Part shown: in pieces, positions 1-9,580 of the stretch
Numbering within the stretch: position 1 is the stretch's first letter
How the letters are laid out: each line of letters starts with the position of its first letter
Assembly (NCBI GenBank): GCA_031425155.1
Contig: JANPIV010000068.1
Span: 59,909-123,908 of the forward strand
Length of the DNA: 64,000 nt
Origin: M3007 sp031425155
Lineage (GTDB): Bacteria > Bacteroidota > Bacteroidia > Chitinophagales > Saprospiraceae
Reading direction: 5' to 3'
Notes under the pieces: generated by a model
Told to the model about the DNA's origin: nothing
Databases searched by the model: none
Seen by the model: the letters and a program-made list of their open reading frames with translations, nothing else
Position numbers and translations under genes: made by a program

Positions 1-561
1 GCAAGGCAGCCGGGCATTTACGGACCGTTTTCTTCCCTGAAGGAAAACGTGTCGCCCAATTGTGACTGCTTCGAGCAGTTGCCACCATTCATGGCCAGCT
101 CGAAAAACACCATCCTCATCCGCTATGCCGACGTGCTGCTATGGAAGGCGGAGGCATTGATTGAGCTGGGACGGCACAACGAGGCTTTGCCTATCATCAA
201 CGACATCCGACTCCGGGCGCAGAACAGCACTGCCCGGCTCAAGTTTGCCGACGGAAGCCCGGTTTCCAACTTCAAAATAGAACCATACTCAGGTGCCGCT
301 TGGACACAGGAATACGCCAGAAAAGCCCTGCGGTACGAGCGGCGGCTGGAGTTTGCCATGGAAGGTCACCGCTTTTTTGATCTCGTCCGCTGGGGGATTG
401 CTGCGCAGACGCTGGACAGCTATTTCTCCATAGAAAAAACAAAACGGGACTACCTGAACAATGCCCAGTTCCAATCCGGCAAACACGAGTATCTGCCCAT
501 TCCGCAGCAGCAGATTAACCTGAGCGGCGGGAAGTATGTGCAAAACCCTGGATATAACTGA
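1..561 (+). CDS. SusD/RagB family outer-membrane glycan-binding lipoprotein, C-terminal part
   Basis: The reading frame is open from base 1, so the gene begins outside the window; about 186 codons are present. The C-terminal SusD signature is visible: an RYERRLEFAMEGHRFFDLVRWG block, preceded by a helical repeat-like stretch (VLLWKAEALIELGR) typical of the TPR part of SusD. SusD proteins sit on the outer membrane over a SusC TonB-dependent transporter and capture oligosaccharides. The GH32 genes downstream on the same strand point to fructan as the substrate, by inference. A SusC gene would be expected just upstream, outside the window. Family certain, substrate inferred. Confidence 0.92.
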   Translation, partial: ARQPGIYGPFSSLKENVSPNCDCFEQLPPFMASSKNTILIRYADVLLWKAEALIELGRHNEALPIINDIRLRAQNSTARLKFADGSPVSNFKIEPYSGAAWTQEYARKALRYERRLEFAMEGHRFFDLVRWGIAAQTLDSYFSIEKTKRDYLNNAQFQSGKHEYLPIPQQQINLSGGKYVQNPGYN

Positions 562-652
562 TTCGGAATGAGTTGTTTGACTGCCTTGGATTGACACTTC
601 AAACAACTTTGACCATTTCCTCATAATTAATTTCAAAGCAAAAATTTTAAAA

Positions 653-1927
653 ATGAAAAAAATCAATTTCACTAATCTAAGCGTTCTGCTTTTTGCGCTT
701 GCCGTTGTCTTCTTTATAGCCGCTTGTAATAAGGAAGAAGAACCCAAGCCTGCGCCGGGCGGCACTTCCATCATTTCTTTCACCGCAGAAGGAGTGAACG
801 GAACAATCAACGAATCTGCCAAAACGATCAGCCTTGAGCTGCCGCCTGCTGCCGACGTTACCAAAGTGACACCGACCATAACCCTGTCGGCTGGCGCCAC
901 GATATCGCCCGCTTCCGGTGTGGTAAAGGATTTTACCAACCCGGTTACTTACACCGTGACAGATAAGACCGGGCAGGTATCCAACGCCTACACGGTGACC
1001 ATGACCCAGGTACAATTGAAAAAATTCGCCTTTATCGGTGTGGCTGCTGAAAACACTGCCGCCGCCTGGGATGCACTCGACGGCTCCGACTATGACCTGA
1101 ACGACGACCAGACAGCCGCCGCTTGGTTTGAAGCCAACATCAACAATGGAACGACTTCTGAGGGGGATTATCTCTCCATTGAGCAAGTAGCCACCGGAGC
1201 TGATATCAGCCAATACGACGCCATCTGGATTCAGTTTGACGGCGGCTGGTGGGGCGGCGAAGTGGCGCAGTTTCCGAACAATGCGAACCACTGCATCATC
1301 AGGTCGATTGGTATCGGGTTCGATACGCCATGTGCTCAATTGGCGACCGATTTTTCCAATAAAGTAAAAGCTTATTACGAAGCTGGGGGCAATCTTTTAC
1401 TGGGCAACTACGCAGGCTCCATTGTAGATGAATTGGGCGTGGTTTCCTCGCCTGACTTTGCACCGAACAATTCTTTCGGAGGTTTGGGAATTGAGACTTG
1501 CTGCACACAGGATGCCTGGGGCGTACGCTGGTCAGGCGACGCTTCAAGCCCGTTGTTCAATGGTATTGTAACCGCTACTGACCCCAACTGCCTCGCTCCG
1601 TTTTTTATTCTTCTGGATAACGGAACGGAGAAGAAAAACCGCTCGAACCAGTACAACCTGAACTTTGGCCCCTGGGCGCCAAACGGTGACACTGACCCGC
1701 TTGCCGAACGCGTGGCAGCCTGGAAAACCAAAACTGGCGGCACCAACCACATGGAAAACTGCGGACAAAATGAACCGCAGTACGTGGAATGGCCGGCCAC
1801 TGGTACCAAAGGGCGGGTTTTCGCTATCCTCGGCGGCACCTACGACTGGTATACCGGCACTGCGGTGCAGAATAACAGCAACCACAAGATTTTGACAAGA
1901 AATGCGCTGAATGAACTGGCGAAGTAG
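653..1927 (+). CDS. Surface lipoprotein in SusE/F position of fructan locus
   Basis: 424 residues. An N-terminal lipoprotein signal ends in FFIAAC, followed by the acidic NKEEEPKP stretch typical of surface-exported Bacteroidota lipoproteins. Residues about 35-120 look like an Ig/cadherin-like domain of the sort often placed after such lipoboxes (ending TVTDKTGQVSNAYTVTMT). The remaining ~300 residues are rich in Trp, Gly and Asn and form a separate unnamed domain. Its place between susD and GH32 matches the surface glycan-binding protein slot of fructan loci. Glycan binding is inferred from position; I see no catalytic motif. It lies 91 bases after susD and is followed by a strong terminator. 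Confidence 0.75.
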   Translation: MKKINFTNLSVLLFALAVVFFIAACNKEEEPKPAPGGTSIISFTAEGVNGTINESAKTISLELPPAADVTKVTPTITLSAGATISPASGVVKDFTNPVTYTVTDKTGQVSNAYTVTMTQVQLKKFAFIGVAAENTAAAWDALDGSDYDLNDDQTAAAWFEANINNGTTSEGDYLSIEQVATGADISQYDAIWIQFDGGWWGGEVAQFPNNANHCIIRSIGIGFDTPCAQLATDFSNKVKAYYEAGGNLLLGNYAGSIVDELGVVSSPDFAPNNSFGGLGIETCCTQDAWGVRWSGDASSPLFNGIVTATDPNCLAPFFILLDNGTEKKNRSNQYNLNFGPWAPNGDTDPLAERVAAWKTKTGGTNHMENCGQNEPQYVEWPATGTKGRVFAILGGTYDWYTGTAVQNNSNHKILTRNALNELAK

Positions 1928-1937
1928 AACATCAGTA

Positions 1938-1985
1938 ACCGGGTGGCCCTCAGCCACCCGGTCATTTTCTCTGATTTTCTTTTTT
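1938..1985 (+). terminator. Rho-independent terminator after the SusE/F-position lipoprotein
   Basis: A perfect 10-bp stem (ACCGGGTGGC / GCCACCCGGT, 1938-1947 and 1953-1962) with a 5-base loop is followed by a T-rich tract. It separates the binding-protein genes from the GH32 gene that starts at 2002. Confidence 0.85.
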
Positions 1986-2001
1986 TCATTAATTCTTGAT
2001 T

Positions 2002-4254
2002 ATGACATCATTGGAATGTATCCGATTTGAGTTATTGCCTAAAACAGCCGCCCTGCTGTTTCTGTCATTTATTTTTTGTGAGCCGGCGAAAGCGCAGAGC
2101 TATACCGAGCCCTACCGCCCGCAATTCCACGTTTCGCCCCAATTTGGCTTCATGGGCGACCCCAATGGACCTATAAAATACGACGGAAAATATCACTTGT
2201 TTTACTGGGGGCATTTCACTTCTGACGACCTCGTGCATTGGACGCAACTCAATACCAATGCACTCAACGGCACTCCCGGCGGCTACGGAAACTGGAGTGG
2301 CTCTGTGGTGGTTGACGAGCAGAATACCGCAGGTTTTAACACGGTAGCAGACACCGCCATGATTGCCGTTTATACCTTAAATCAAAACTCGACGAGCATC
2401 CAGCAGCAGGCGATTTCGGTCAGCCTGAACCATGTGAGTTTTCAATACTATCAGAACAATCCGGTCATCCCGTATAATGGCCCCGACTTCCGTGACCCGC
2501 AGGTTTTCTGGCACGAACAGACCGGGCGTTGGGTCATGGTCGTCACCAAACCGATAGACCGGGCCATTGAGATTTATTCCTCTTCCAACCTGAAGGATTG
2601 GACGCTGAAAAGTATTTTCAACGACCGGGGCGCCAAACGGGAGGTCTGGGAAGTGCCGGACCTATTCCAATTGCCAATGAACGGCGACCCCAACAACATG
2701 AAATGGATAATGACCTGTGGAATGGGCCCCAACCGGATGCAGTACTGGGTTGGTGATTTCGATGGTTCCACTTTCACGCTTGATGCCAACGACAATCTAC
2801 TGACCGGCAATCACGTCCGAGGGGAGATTTTTGCCGGTTTTGAAAATGACTTCGACGGCTGGACGGTAGAGGGAACTGCCTTCGGCAATGCACCTGCCTC
2901 CGGCCCACTCCCCAACCAGCAGCAAGTGGATGGGTTCACGGGTTTCGGCTACCTCAACTCCTATAACGGTGGCGATGTCACTACCGGAAAAATGACTTCA
3001 CCTGAGTTCATCATTGAAAAACGTTTCATCAACTTCCAAATCGGCGGCGGTTCGCTGGCCGATGTGGGATTCAACATCGTGGTGGATAATCAGGTCGTCG
3101 AAACCGTCAAAAGCACCTCCAACGCTGAACGCATGCAGTGGCGTGGTATTGATGTGAGCCAACACTTGGGTAAGACAGCCCACATAGAAATCTTTGACAA
3201 CGCTACCGCAGGCTGGGGGCATATCATCGTTGACCACATCGTGTTCTCGGACGTACAGTACGATAGCCGGGTGGAAAACGCCAACTGGATGGATTGGGGC
3301 TTCGATTTTTATGCCCATAAAACTTTCCGCAACTACGACGGGGACGACGAACGCACTATCGGCTTGGCGTGGATGGGCAATTGGGCCTATGCGCAGAGCG
3401 TCCCGACCACACCCTGGAAAGGATGTGAGTCCTTGCCAAAGGAATTGAAACTGATTGACCAGGGCAATGGCTACGAACTGCTGCAAAAACCGATTGAAGA
3501 GCTTCAGAGCATTCGCTACGGCGATTTTGAAAAAAGCAATTTCACGGTGGAGGGTACCGGCCATCAGCTCGAATTCGACCCCGGCTGGAATGTGTATGAG
3601 ATAAAAATTTCGTTTAAAGTCGAAAACGAGAACCAGGTTTTCGGGCTGCATCTCGCCGAGGGCAACGGGCAGAAATTTGTCGTCAGCTACGACGCCAAAA
3701 CTTCCAACATCTCCATTGACCGCATGGCCACCCCGTTCAGTTTTGCTGCGAAATGGGTAACCAAAACCCCGGTTTACCTGTCCGGCGACAGCATTCTGGA
3801 CCTGCATATTTTCGTGGACCAGTCTTCGGTTGAAATACATGCGGAAGATTACAGGACCAACATCACCTCGCTCGCCTTCACTGATGCTGCTGCACATGAT
3901 ATTTCTTTGTTTTCGGAAAACGGCAGCGTGGAAGTGCTGCATGTGGAAGCATGGAAGCTAAATTCCATCTGGGGTGTCCCGTCGGCTGTTGTGGAAGGTT
4001 TTAAAAAAAATGAAATACTGTTGAAAATATTTCCCAATCCTGTGGGGGATGTGTTGAAATTTAGCGTAATAAATGAGGGAACCACAAAACCTTTTGAGTT
4101 GAAAATTTTCGATGCGAATGGGCATAAGATTTTGCAAAAAACCATGCTCAACCCGGAAGATTCAGTGAACGTGTCTGGGTTGGCGGCCGGGGTGTATTTT
4201 TTGGAAGTTTACCAAAACGAGAAGACCGGGGTGAGGAGGTTCTTTAAAAAATAA
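2002..4254 (+). CDS. Secreted GH32 fructan hydrolase with inserted beta-sandwich module and T9SS sorting domain
   Basis: 750 residues from ATG 2002 (an upstream in-frame TTG adds only two residues). Signal peptide ends near CEPAKAQ. GH32 hydrolyses beta-fructosidic bonds (levan, inulin, sucrose). Catalytic motifs are present: nucleophile Asp53 in GDPNG, Asp165 in FRDPQ, acid/base Glu217 in WEVPDLF. A module of about 140 residues (FENDFDGWTVEGTAFGNAP to HIIVDHI) is inserted into the propeller between the catalytic Glu blade and the WGFDFYA/IGLAWMGNW blade. The C-terminal GH32 beta-sandwich (LHIFVDQSSVEI) follows. The last ~80 residues are a T9SS type A sorting domain (IFPNPVGDVLKF to the basic end), so the enzyme is exported and probably surface-attached. 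The loop after YHLFY is short compared with the neighbouring GH32. Levanase versus inulinase cannot be decided. Confidence 0.9.
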   Translation: MTSLECIRFELLPKTAALLFLSFIFCEPAKAQSYTEPYRPQFHVSPQFGFMGDPNGPIKYDGKYHLFYWGHFTSDDLVHWTQLNTNALNGTPGGYGNWSGSVVVDEQNTAGFNTVADTAMIAVYTLNQNSTSIQQQAISVSLNHVSFQYYQNNPVIPYNGPDFRDPQVFWHEQTGRWVMVVTKPIDRAIEIYSSSNLKDWTLKSIFNDRGAKREVWEVPDLFQLPMNGDPNNMKWIMTCGMGPNRMQYWVGDFDGSTFTLDANDNLLTGNHVRGEIFAGFENDFDGWTVEGTAFGNAPASGPLPNQQQVDGFTGFGYLNSYNGGDVTTGKMTSPEFIIEKRFINFQIGGGSLADVGFNIVVDNQVVETVKSTSNAERMQWRGIDVSQHLGKTAHIEIFDNATAGWGHIIVDHIVFSDVQYDSRVENANWMDWGFDFYAHKTFRNYDGDDERTIGLAWMGNWAYAQSVPTTPWKGCESLPKELKLIDQGNGYELLQKPIEELQSIRYGDFEKSNFTVEGTGHQLEFDPGWNVYEIKISFKVENENQVFGLHLAEGNGQKFVVSYDAKTSNISIDRMATPFSFAAKWVTKTPVYLSGDSILDLHIFVDQSSVEIHAEDYRTNITSLAFTDAAAHDISLFSENGSVEVLHVEAWKLNSIWGVPSAVVEGFKKNEILLKIFPNPVGDVLKFSVINEGTTKPFELKIFDANGHKILQKTMLNPEDSVNVSGLAAGVYFLEVYQNEKTGVRRFFKK

Positions 4255-4285
4255 CGATAGATTTTCTATCAAAAAGGTTGATTAG

Positions 4286-4749
4286 ATTCCTGATGTGCGG
4301 GCGACCGACCAGTCTGGTCGTAAGTTCGTCGTGGAAATGCAAGTGGCACATAAAAGGGATTTGATAAACGAGTGCAGCATTATATTGCCCGTGACTATTC
4401 CATGCAGATTGACACAGGAGATGACTACCCTATACTAAATCCTGCTTATTTCATCGGCATACTGGATTTCCCATTTGGTGAAGGCGACAAGTATAATACG
4501 CACCATTTGATCTTGGAAAAAGAGACCTATGAACATCTGTTGAAAGACATCCAGTTCGCATTTATTCAATTGCCTAAGTTCAATCTGGATTTACATGAAG
4601 TAATCACGCCGATTGACCGATGGACATATTTCATCAAACACTCCACAGAACTGAACATTATACCTGATTTTGCTCAGGCTGATGAAGGATTAAATACTGC
4701 TTTTATGGAGGCAGACAGGCACAACTGGACAATAGAAGAAAGGATGTAA
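4286..4749 (+). pseudogene. Remnant of PD-(D/E)XK nuclease family transposase (Rpn-like)
   Basis: Two frames together give a truncated member of the PD-(D/E)XK transposase/Rpn family. From 4286 the frame reads DVRATDQSGRKFVVEMQ, which carries the D...ExQ nuclease core, and runs to about 4370. One base is then missing and the match continues from 4372 as QHYIARDYS...YFIGILDFPF...HHLILEKETYE...ITPIDRWTYFIKH...DEGLNTAFMEADRHNW. The N-terminus is absent (in-frame stop at 4283) and the end at 4749 is early. It lies between the two GH32 genes, so it is probably a dead mobile gene. Confidence 0.8.
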
Positions 4750-4879
4750 AAACTTAGGCATCAACGCCCGTATCCAGGCTTTTACTTCAACCCTCCGTAA
4801 ACATTCAATGAACGTATTCCAAAACCTGATTAATGTTTTTGATAACAAAAACATCGTTTTTCAGGCTGGCTAAGTTTTT

Positions 4880-7263
4880 ATGAAAAAACTGCTTGTCCTT
4901 CTTATCTGCTTCGCTCAACTCCGGACGGTTCCTGCCCAAAACTACCACGAGCTATATTGCCCGGCATTCCATTTTACACCCAAGACCAATTGGCTCAACG
5001 ACCCAATGGGCTGGTGTATTTCGACGGCGAGTACCATTTGTTTTACCAGTATAATCCCTTTGGCGCACAATGGGGCAACATGACCTGGGGGCATGCCGTC
5101 AGCACGGACCTGGTCAACTGGACCCAATTGCCGGTGGCGATCCCGATGGTGGGCAATATCATGGCTTTTTCGGGCAGTGCCGTTGTGGACTGGAACAACA
5201 GCAGCGGGTTTGGCGTAAGCGGTAATCCTCCGATGGTTGCTATTTATACGGCCAACAGCAATACCCAGCGCCAGCACCTGGCCTATAGCAATGATCGTGG
5301 CCGCAGCTGGACGAATTATAGTAATAATCCGGTATTGACTTTGTTCAACGACGATTTCCGGGATCCGAAAGTTATTTGGCATGCCGCCAGCCAGCAGTGG
5401 ATCATGGTGGTGGCCCTGTCCTCCAAACACCGGGTGCGTTTTTATCGGTCGCCGGACTTAAAGAACTGGCAGTTTTTGCAGGATTTCGGCCCGGCAGGCA
5501 ATCAGACCGGCGTTTGGGAATGCCCTGGCCTGTTTCCATTGCCCGTAGATGGCGATGCCTCCAACGTCAAATGGGTGCTACAGGTCGGTATAGGCCCCGG
5601 CCTGGCGCAGTATTTCACGGGTGATTTTGATGGCCAGCAATTCGTGGCGGATAAATATCCGGCCGCCGATCTCTTACCCGCCGGGACTTTGCTGGCCGAT
5701 TTTGAAAACGGTTACGGGAATTGGACCGTTACCGGAACGGCTTTTGGCAACGCGCCGGTAGATGGCGCCTTGATGAATCAACTTCCGGTGAGCGGTTATG
5801 TGGGCGATGGGCTGGTCAATTCTTTTCATGGGGGCAATCAAACCACCGGTACGCTTACTTCGCCCGCTTTTACGATTACCAATAAGTATATTAATTTCAA
5901 AATGGGTGGCGGCAATGTTTCCAGCCAGGTAAACATCCAGTTGATCGTCAATGAGCAGACAAAATACACTACTGCCGGTCAAAACGACGAGTACCTGCAA
6001 TGGGCAAGTTGGAATACGCAGAGTTTTATCGGCCAAAATGCGCAGATAAAAATTGTGGACAATGGCACGGGCGACTGGGGCCATATTTTGATTGATCATA
6101 TTTTCCAGACGGAGGTGTCCATGACGCAGGCATTGCCACCTAATGGAGCAGTGGTGGAGGACTTTGAAGCGGGGAATTACAGTGGCTGGACGGTGCTGGG
6201 CAATGCTTTTGGCAGCGCGCCTGCCCTGGGTGCCTTGCCCAATCAACAGACCGTTTCAGGCTATTTGGGCACTAGACTGGTCAATTCTTTTCTAAATGGC
6301 GACGGTACCCAAGGCAAACTAACTTCGTCTTCATTTACGATTGACAGCAGCTACATCAGTTTTCTAATTGGTGGCGGCCATCATCCTGACGGCACTTTTA
6401 TTCGTTTAAAAATCAATAACCAGCCCATTGCCCAAAGCACCGGTAATAATACGGAGACCTTACAATGGGATAATTGGAACGTCGAAAACTATATTGGACA
6501 ACCCGTTGAAGAGCTGCAAGTATTACGTCTCAACCCTACCCATTTTCAAAATGTGGCAGTCAGCGCTGTAAAACCGGCCTTCGACAATTTACAGTACTCA
6601 ACCTTTGAACTCCTGACGACAATTGAAGTAGGCACCGCCGACCAGATTGGCTTTAAATTCAAGCGAGGCAGCAACGGCGAGGAGACGGTACTCACCTATG
6701 ATATACCATCCGAAACGCTCACTTTTGATCGGAGTAAATCAGGAGGGCTGGCAGATAATGCGGCTTTCGCCGCACTGCAGCAAGCGCCGCTCCCGCTTGA
6801 AAATGACCGGATCCGGCTGCATATCCTGGTGGATAATTCGTCCATAGAGATTTTTGGCAATGGCGGCAAAACCGTTTTGAGCAATCAAATCTTTCCGGAT
6901 AGTAACAGCCATGGCCTGGAAATATTTACCGTCGGAGGGGATGCCCAAATAGAGAACCTGGACATTTGGGAGATGGCAAAAGCCGTTTTTGTCCCGACCC
7001 GGCAGGTTGTTAATGATACGCGCGTCCTGATTTTTCCAAATCCGGTTGGCAATAGTTCGTTGCATGTGGAAGTTCCTGAAAACTGGAATAAGGTAGAGGT
7101 GCATATATGCGATGCCGGGGGAAAAGTATGCTACCGGAAATACATGAACACCCAAAATCAAAGCCTGCAACTAGATAAATCTGCTTTTCCAAGTCTGGGG
7201 GTTTACTTTTTGACCATTACGCATGAAGGTGAAAAAGTAGTGACCAAAGTGATCAGGCAGTGA
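4880..7263 (+). pseudogene. Second GH32 fructan hydrolase, frameshifted and missing part of the propeller
   Basis: ATG 4880 begins a signal peptide (MKKLLVLLICFAQLRTVPAQ) and the GH32 start FHFTPKTNWLNDP. At about 5003-5006 the frame changes: the other frame continues NGLVYFDGEYHLFYQYNPFG to a stop at 7263. One base is missing inside the catalytic NDPNG motif. FRDPK and the acid/base WECPGLF are intact. Two inserted beta-sandwich modules follow (FENGYGNWTVTG... and FEAGNYSGWTVLG...). The second stops at NYIGQ (near base 6500) and joins directly to PVEELQ, losing roughly 105 residues, including the blade with the WGFDFYA and IGLAWMGNW counterparts. GH32 sandwich and T9SS sorting domain (IFPNPVGNSSLH) remain. 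Probably inactive; a one-base assembly error could explain the frameshift but not the in-frame loss. Confidence 0.85.
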
Positions 7264-7387
7264 TTTGCATTTCCCTTACTTTTGCATCAGTAAATTAGCG
7301 CAACCACTGCCCCGCGCCAAGTATAATTTCACTACTATCCCGTCCTGAAATCAACCTGTTACTTCATTCGCAGATCAAATAAAGGAT

Positions 7388-8149
7388 TCAATACGCCACT
7401 GCGCTTACCACTTTCCATTTGCAATGATCGGCTCCTTTGGGTGGGTCTATTTTTAATTTGAATTCTTTGTTACTGCCCGCCGGGAAAGCATCTTCGATGG
7501 TAAAACGGGAAGCACTAATGTATTTATTCTTATCGGTATAGAAACTTACTTCTATAACGGCATTTTTGAATTTGGCCACCGTGGCACTATTCGTAATAGT
7601 GCCATCAATCTTGAAATTTCCGCCAAAGACCGTTTTTTTTAAATCCCCGGTCGCTTTTAAGAATTTTTTGGGTGCCGCTTTCTCCTGATCTTCAATAGAA
7701 AGGATTTGTTCTTCGTAAGTGGGTTCGGTCACCGTAGAATCCGTCTCCATAGCAATACGATCCATTCTATACTGTTGCACGGTGCGTATAGCCGTGCCAC
7801 TAATAATGAGCAAGGCGACCACTACAATAAATTTGAAAAAACCGGAACGAAAAGGATGTGGGCTATGGGGCGGCGTGACGGCTGCCGCTGTGACTTTACC
7901 TGGCTTTTGGGCTCCTTTGAATGGGGGCGGAGCCACTTGTTCTTCTATGGGTGCAGGCGGTAAAGTATGATTAATAATGGGCAATAACTCTTCAATGGTA
8001 GCGGCCTCCTGCCAGTCATCCAGTCCTTTGTGCCAGATCATGGTGGTGGAAGTCAGCGGTATTTGTGCCAATTCTTCCAAAGAAAACGGCCCGGTTTGCT
8101 GGTCGCCATCGTGGAGGTAGTATTTGCGGGAAGGAAGTGCTTCGTTCAT
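7388..8149 (-). CDS. GYF_2-domain single-pass membrane protein
   Basis: 253 residues. Residues about 8-55 (YYLHDGDQQTGPFSLEEL...IWHKGLDDWQEA) match the GYF_2 domain, a small putative peptide-binding fold. A proline-rich linker follows, then one membrane helix (FFKFIVVVALLIISGTAI, about 105-122). The C-terminal ~90 residues (GTITNSATVAKFKNAVIEVSFY) resemble the FxLYD-type beta domain of exported proteins. This gives an N-in/C-out topology: GYF in the cytoplasm, beta domain in the periplasm. It stands alone, convergent with the GH32 gene. The role is unknown. Confidence 0.75.
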   Translation of the reverse strand: MNEALPSRKYYLHDGDQQTGPFSLEELAQIPLTSTTMIWHKGLDDWQEAATIEELLPIINHTLPPAPIEEQVAPPPFKGAQKPGKVTAAAVTPPHSPHPFRSGFFKFIVVVALLIISGTAIRTVQQYRMDRIAMETDSTVTEPTYEEQILSIEDQEKAAPKKFLKATGDLKKTVFGGNFKIDGTITNSATVAKFKNAVIEVSFYTDKNKYISASRFTIEDAFPAGSNKEFKLKIDPPKGADHCKWKVVSAVAY

Positions 8150-8330
8150 GGCTGGTTAAATATGCCAAATATATAGTAAAAATCTGTACCACCTGATATG
8201 ATGACTGCATAAAAGCGCCGGGATAAAGCAAAAATGGCGAAACAGTATTAAAAGCAGGAGGGAAACGGCGATCTTTGAGAAAATTTGCGATGGATAAAAG
8301 GAGCATGCCGACAAAATCTGAACCGAAGGC

Positions 8331-8362
8331 TTGACTGGTAAAATATGTTTCCTATAAATTTG
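8331..8362 (+). promoter_or_regulatory. Bacteroidota-type promoter for the HEAT-like gene
   Basis: A TTG at 8331-8333 and TAAATTTG at 8355-8362 are 21 bases apart, matching the TTTG / TAnnTTTG promoter of Bacteroidota. The start codon is at 8410. Confidence 0.5.
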
Positions 8363-8409
8363 TAGTCAAATTGCGGGAAGTCGGCGTTGACATTATTTAA
8401 AATAATAAA

Positions 8410-9033
8410 ATGAAAAATCTTTCAGACATCAAAGAAAAAATTGCGAACTTTTGGGACATCGAGGAAGATTCCGAAAGGGATGCATTATTGGAGAAAATTC
8501 GACATTACGCCGCCTCAAAGGATGAAGATGAGTTTATTAAGGATGTTCGGCAGACCTTTGAGCAAATAAATTTTTCAGGCATAAGTGTTATATACGAGGC
8601 ATTAAGTACAACCCCCCAAAGGTGGGGGCAATTTTTCAAAGAAGAATATGAAAGGGCCTTTGCCTCTGCAGAAAAATCAGAAAATCCATTTGAGATTTTG
8701 GAATGCCTTGAAGAAATATCTTTTGTAGAAGGGAGTAAGATAGACTACAATGCTGAGATAATAAATATCCTGTCAAATTACCTTACTAACCCAAACGATG
8801 TTTTAAGGTATAAATCCATTTGGTTAATCGGTGATTGGATAACTAAAGAGAATAGCAAAAATTATCCTCAAATTGTTGCTGAACTAAGGAACAATTTAGT
8901 TGATAGGAATTGGAAGATCAGATATATCACCAAAGGAGTGCTGGAAGACATTGGCAGATTGCCAACTGGATATTCAATAAATTTTTTGGATAAAGTAAGG
9001 GGGAAAATTTATAATCCATATAAAATAAAATGA
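8410..9033 (+). CDS. HEAT-repeat-like all-helical protein
   Basis: 207 residues, no signal peptide or membrane helix. The second half has the alternating helices of HEAT repeats (YLTNPNDVLRYKSIWLIGDW, then NLVDRNWKIRYITKGVLEDIG), as in proteins that count or scaffold other proteins. The N-terminus is acidic and helical. Codon use is more AT-rich than in flanking genes, so it may be acquired. No specific function can be assigned. Confidence 0.6.
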   Translation: MKNLSDIKEKIANFWDIEEDSERDALLEKIRHYAASKDEDEFIKDVRQTFEQINFSGISVIYEALSTTPQRWGQFFKEEYERAFASAEKSENPFEILECLEEISFVEGSKIDYNAEIINILSNYLTNPNDVLRYKSIWLIGDWITKENSKNYPQIVAELRNNLVDRNWKIRYITKGVLEDIGRLPTGYSINFLDKVRGKIYNPYKIK

Positions 9034-9096
9034 ATCCGCATAGCCACCGCAGGGTAGCATAGTGTCTATACTCACGTTGCATTATAGAAGTCTAAA

Positions 9097-9573
9097 ATGG
9101 AAAAATCAACTCAAATGGCCAATCGGTTCCGGGAAGTTCTTTTGAATGGTACCTGGATTGCCAATACCAATTATAAGGCCCAACTGTCCAGCGTGACCTG
9201 GGAGCAAGCAACGCATAAAATAGGATCGTTAAATTCTATTGCTGCTTTGACCTACCATATTAATTATTACCTGGCCGGTATATTGAATGTTTTCGGAGGA
9301 GGTGCGCTGGAAATTCGGGACAAGTATAGTTTTGATCTTCCACCCATACAATCACAGGAAGATTGGGAAAACCTATTGAATACAATGTGGACCAATGCCG
9401 AAAAATTTGCCCATCACGTCGAATTGATGCCAGATCAGCAATTAGAAGAAAATTTTACCGATGAAAAATACGGAAATTATCGTCGAAATATAGAAGGCGT
9501 AATTGAACATAGTTACTATCATCTAGGACAAATTTCTTTGCTCAGAAAGATGATAATGGAATCTGAAAAATAA
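9097..9573 (+). CDS. DinB-like (DUF1572-type) four-helix protein
   Basis: 158 residues. The layout matches the DinB/YfiT superfamily: an N-terminal helix, the His of LTYHINYYLAG, and a C-terminal IEHSYYHLGQISLLRKM block with spaced His residues that normally bind a metal ion. Members include thiol-transferases and stress-related proteins; the exact substrate is unknown. It is followed after 7 bases by the next gene, so the two are probably co-transcribed. Confidence 0.8.
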   Translation: MEKSTQMANRFREVLLNGTWIANTNYKAQLSSVTWEQATHKIGSLNSIAALTYHINYYLAGILNVFGGGALEIRDKYSFDLPPIQSQEDWENLLNTMWTNAEKFAHHVELMPDQQLEENFTDEKYGNYRRNIEGVIEHSYYHLGQISLLRKMIMESEK

Positions 9574-9580
9574 TACAAAA

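Noticed and set aside
7263..7300. TACTTTTGC promoter-like word after the second GH32
   Set aside because: No plus-strand gene follows; the next gene is on the minus strand and convergent.
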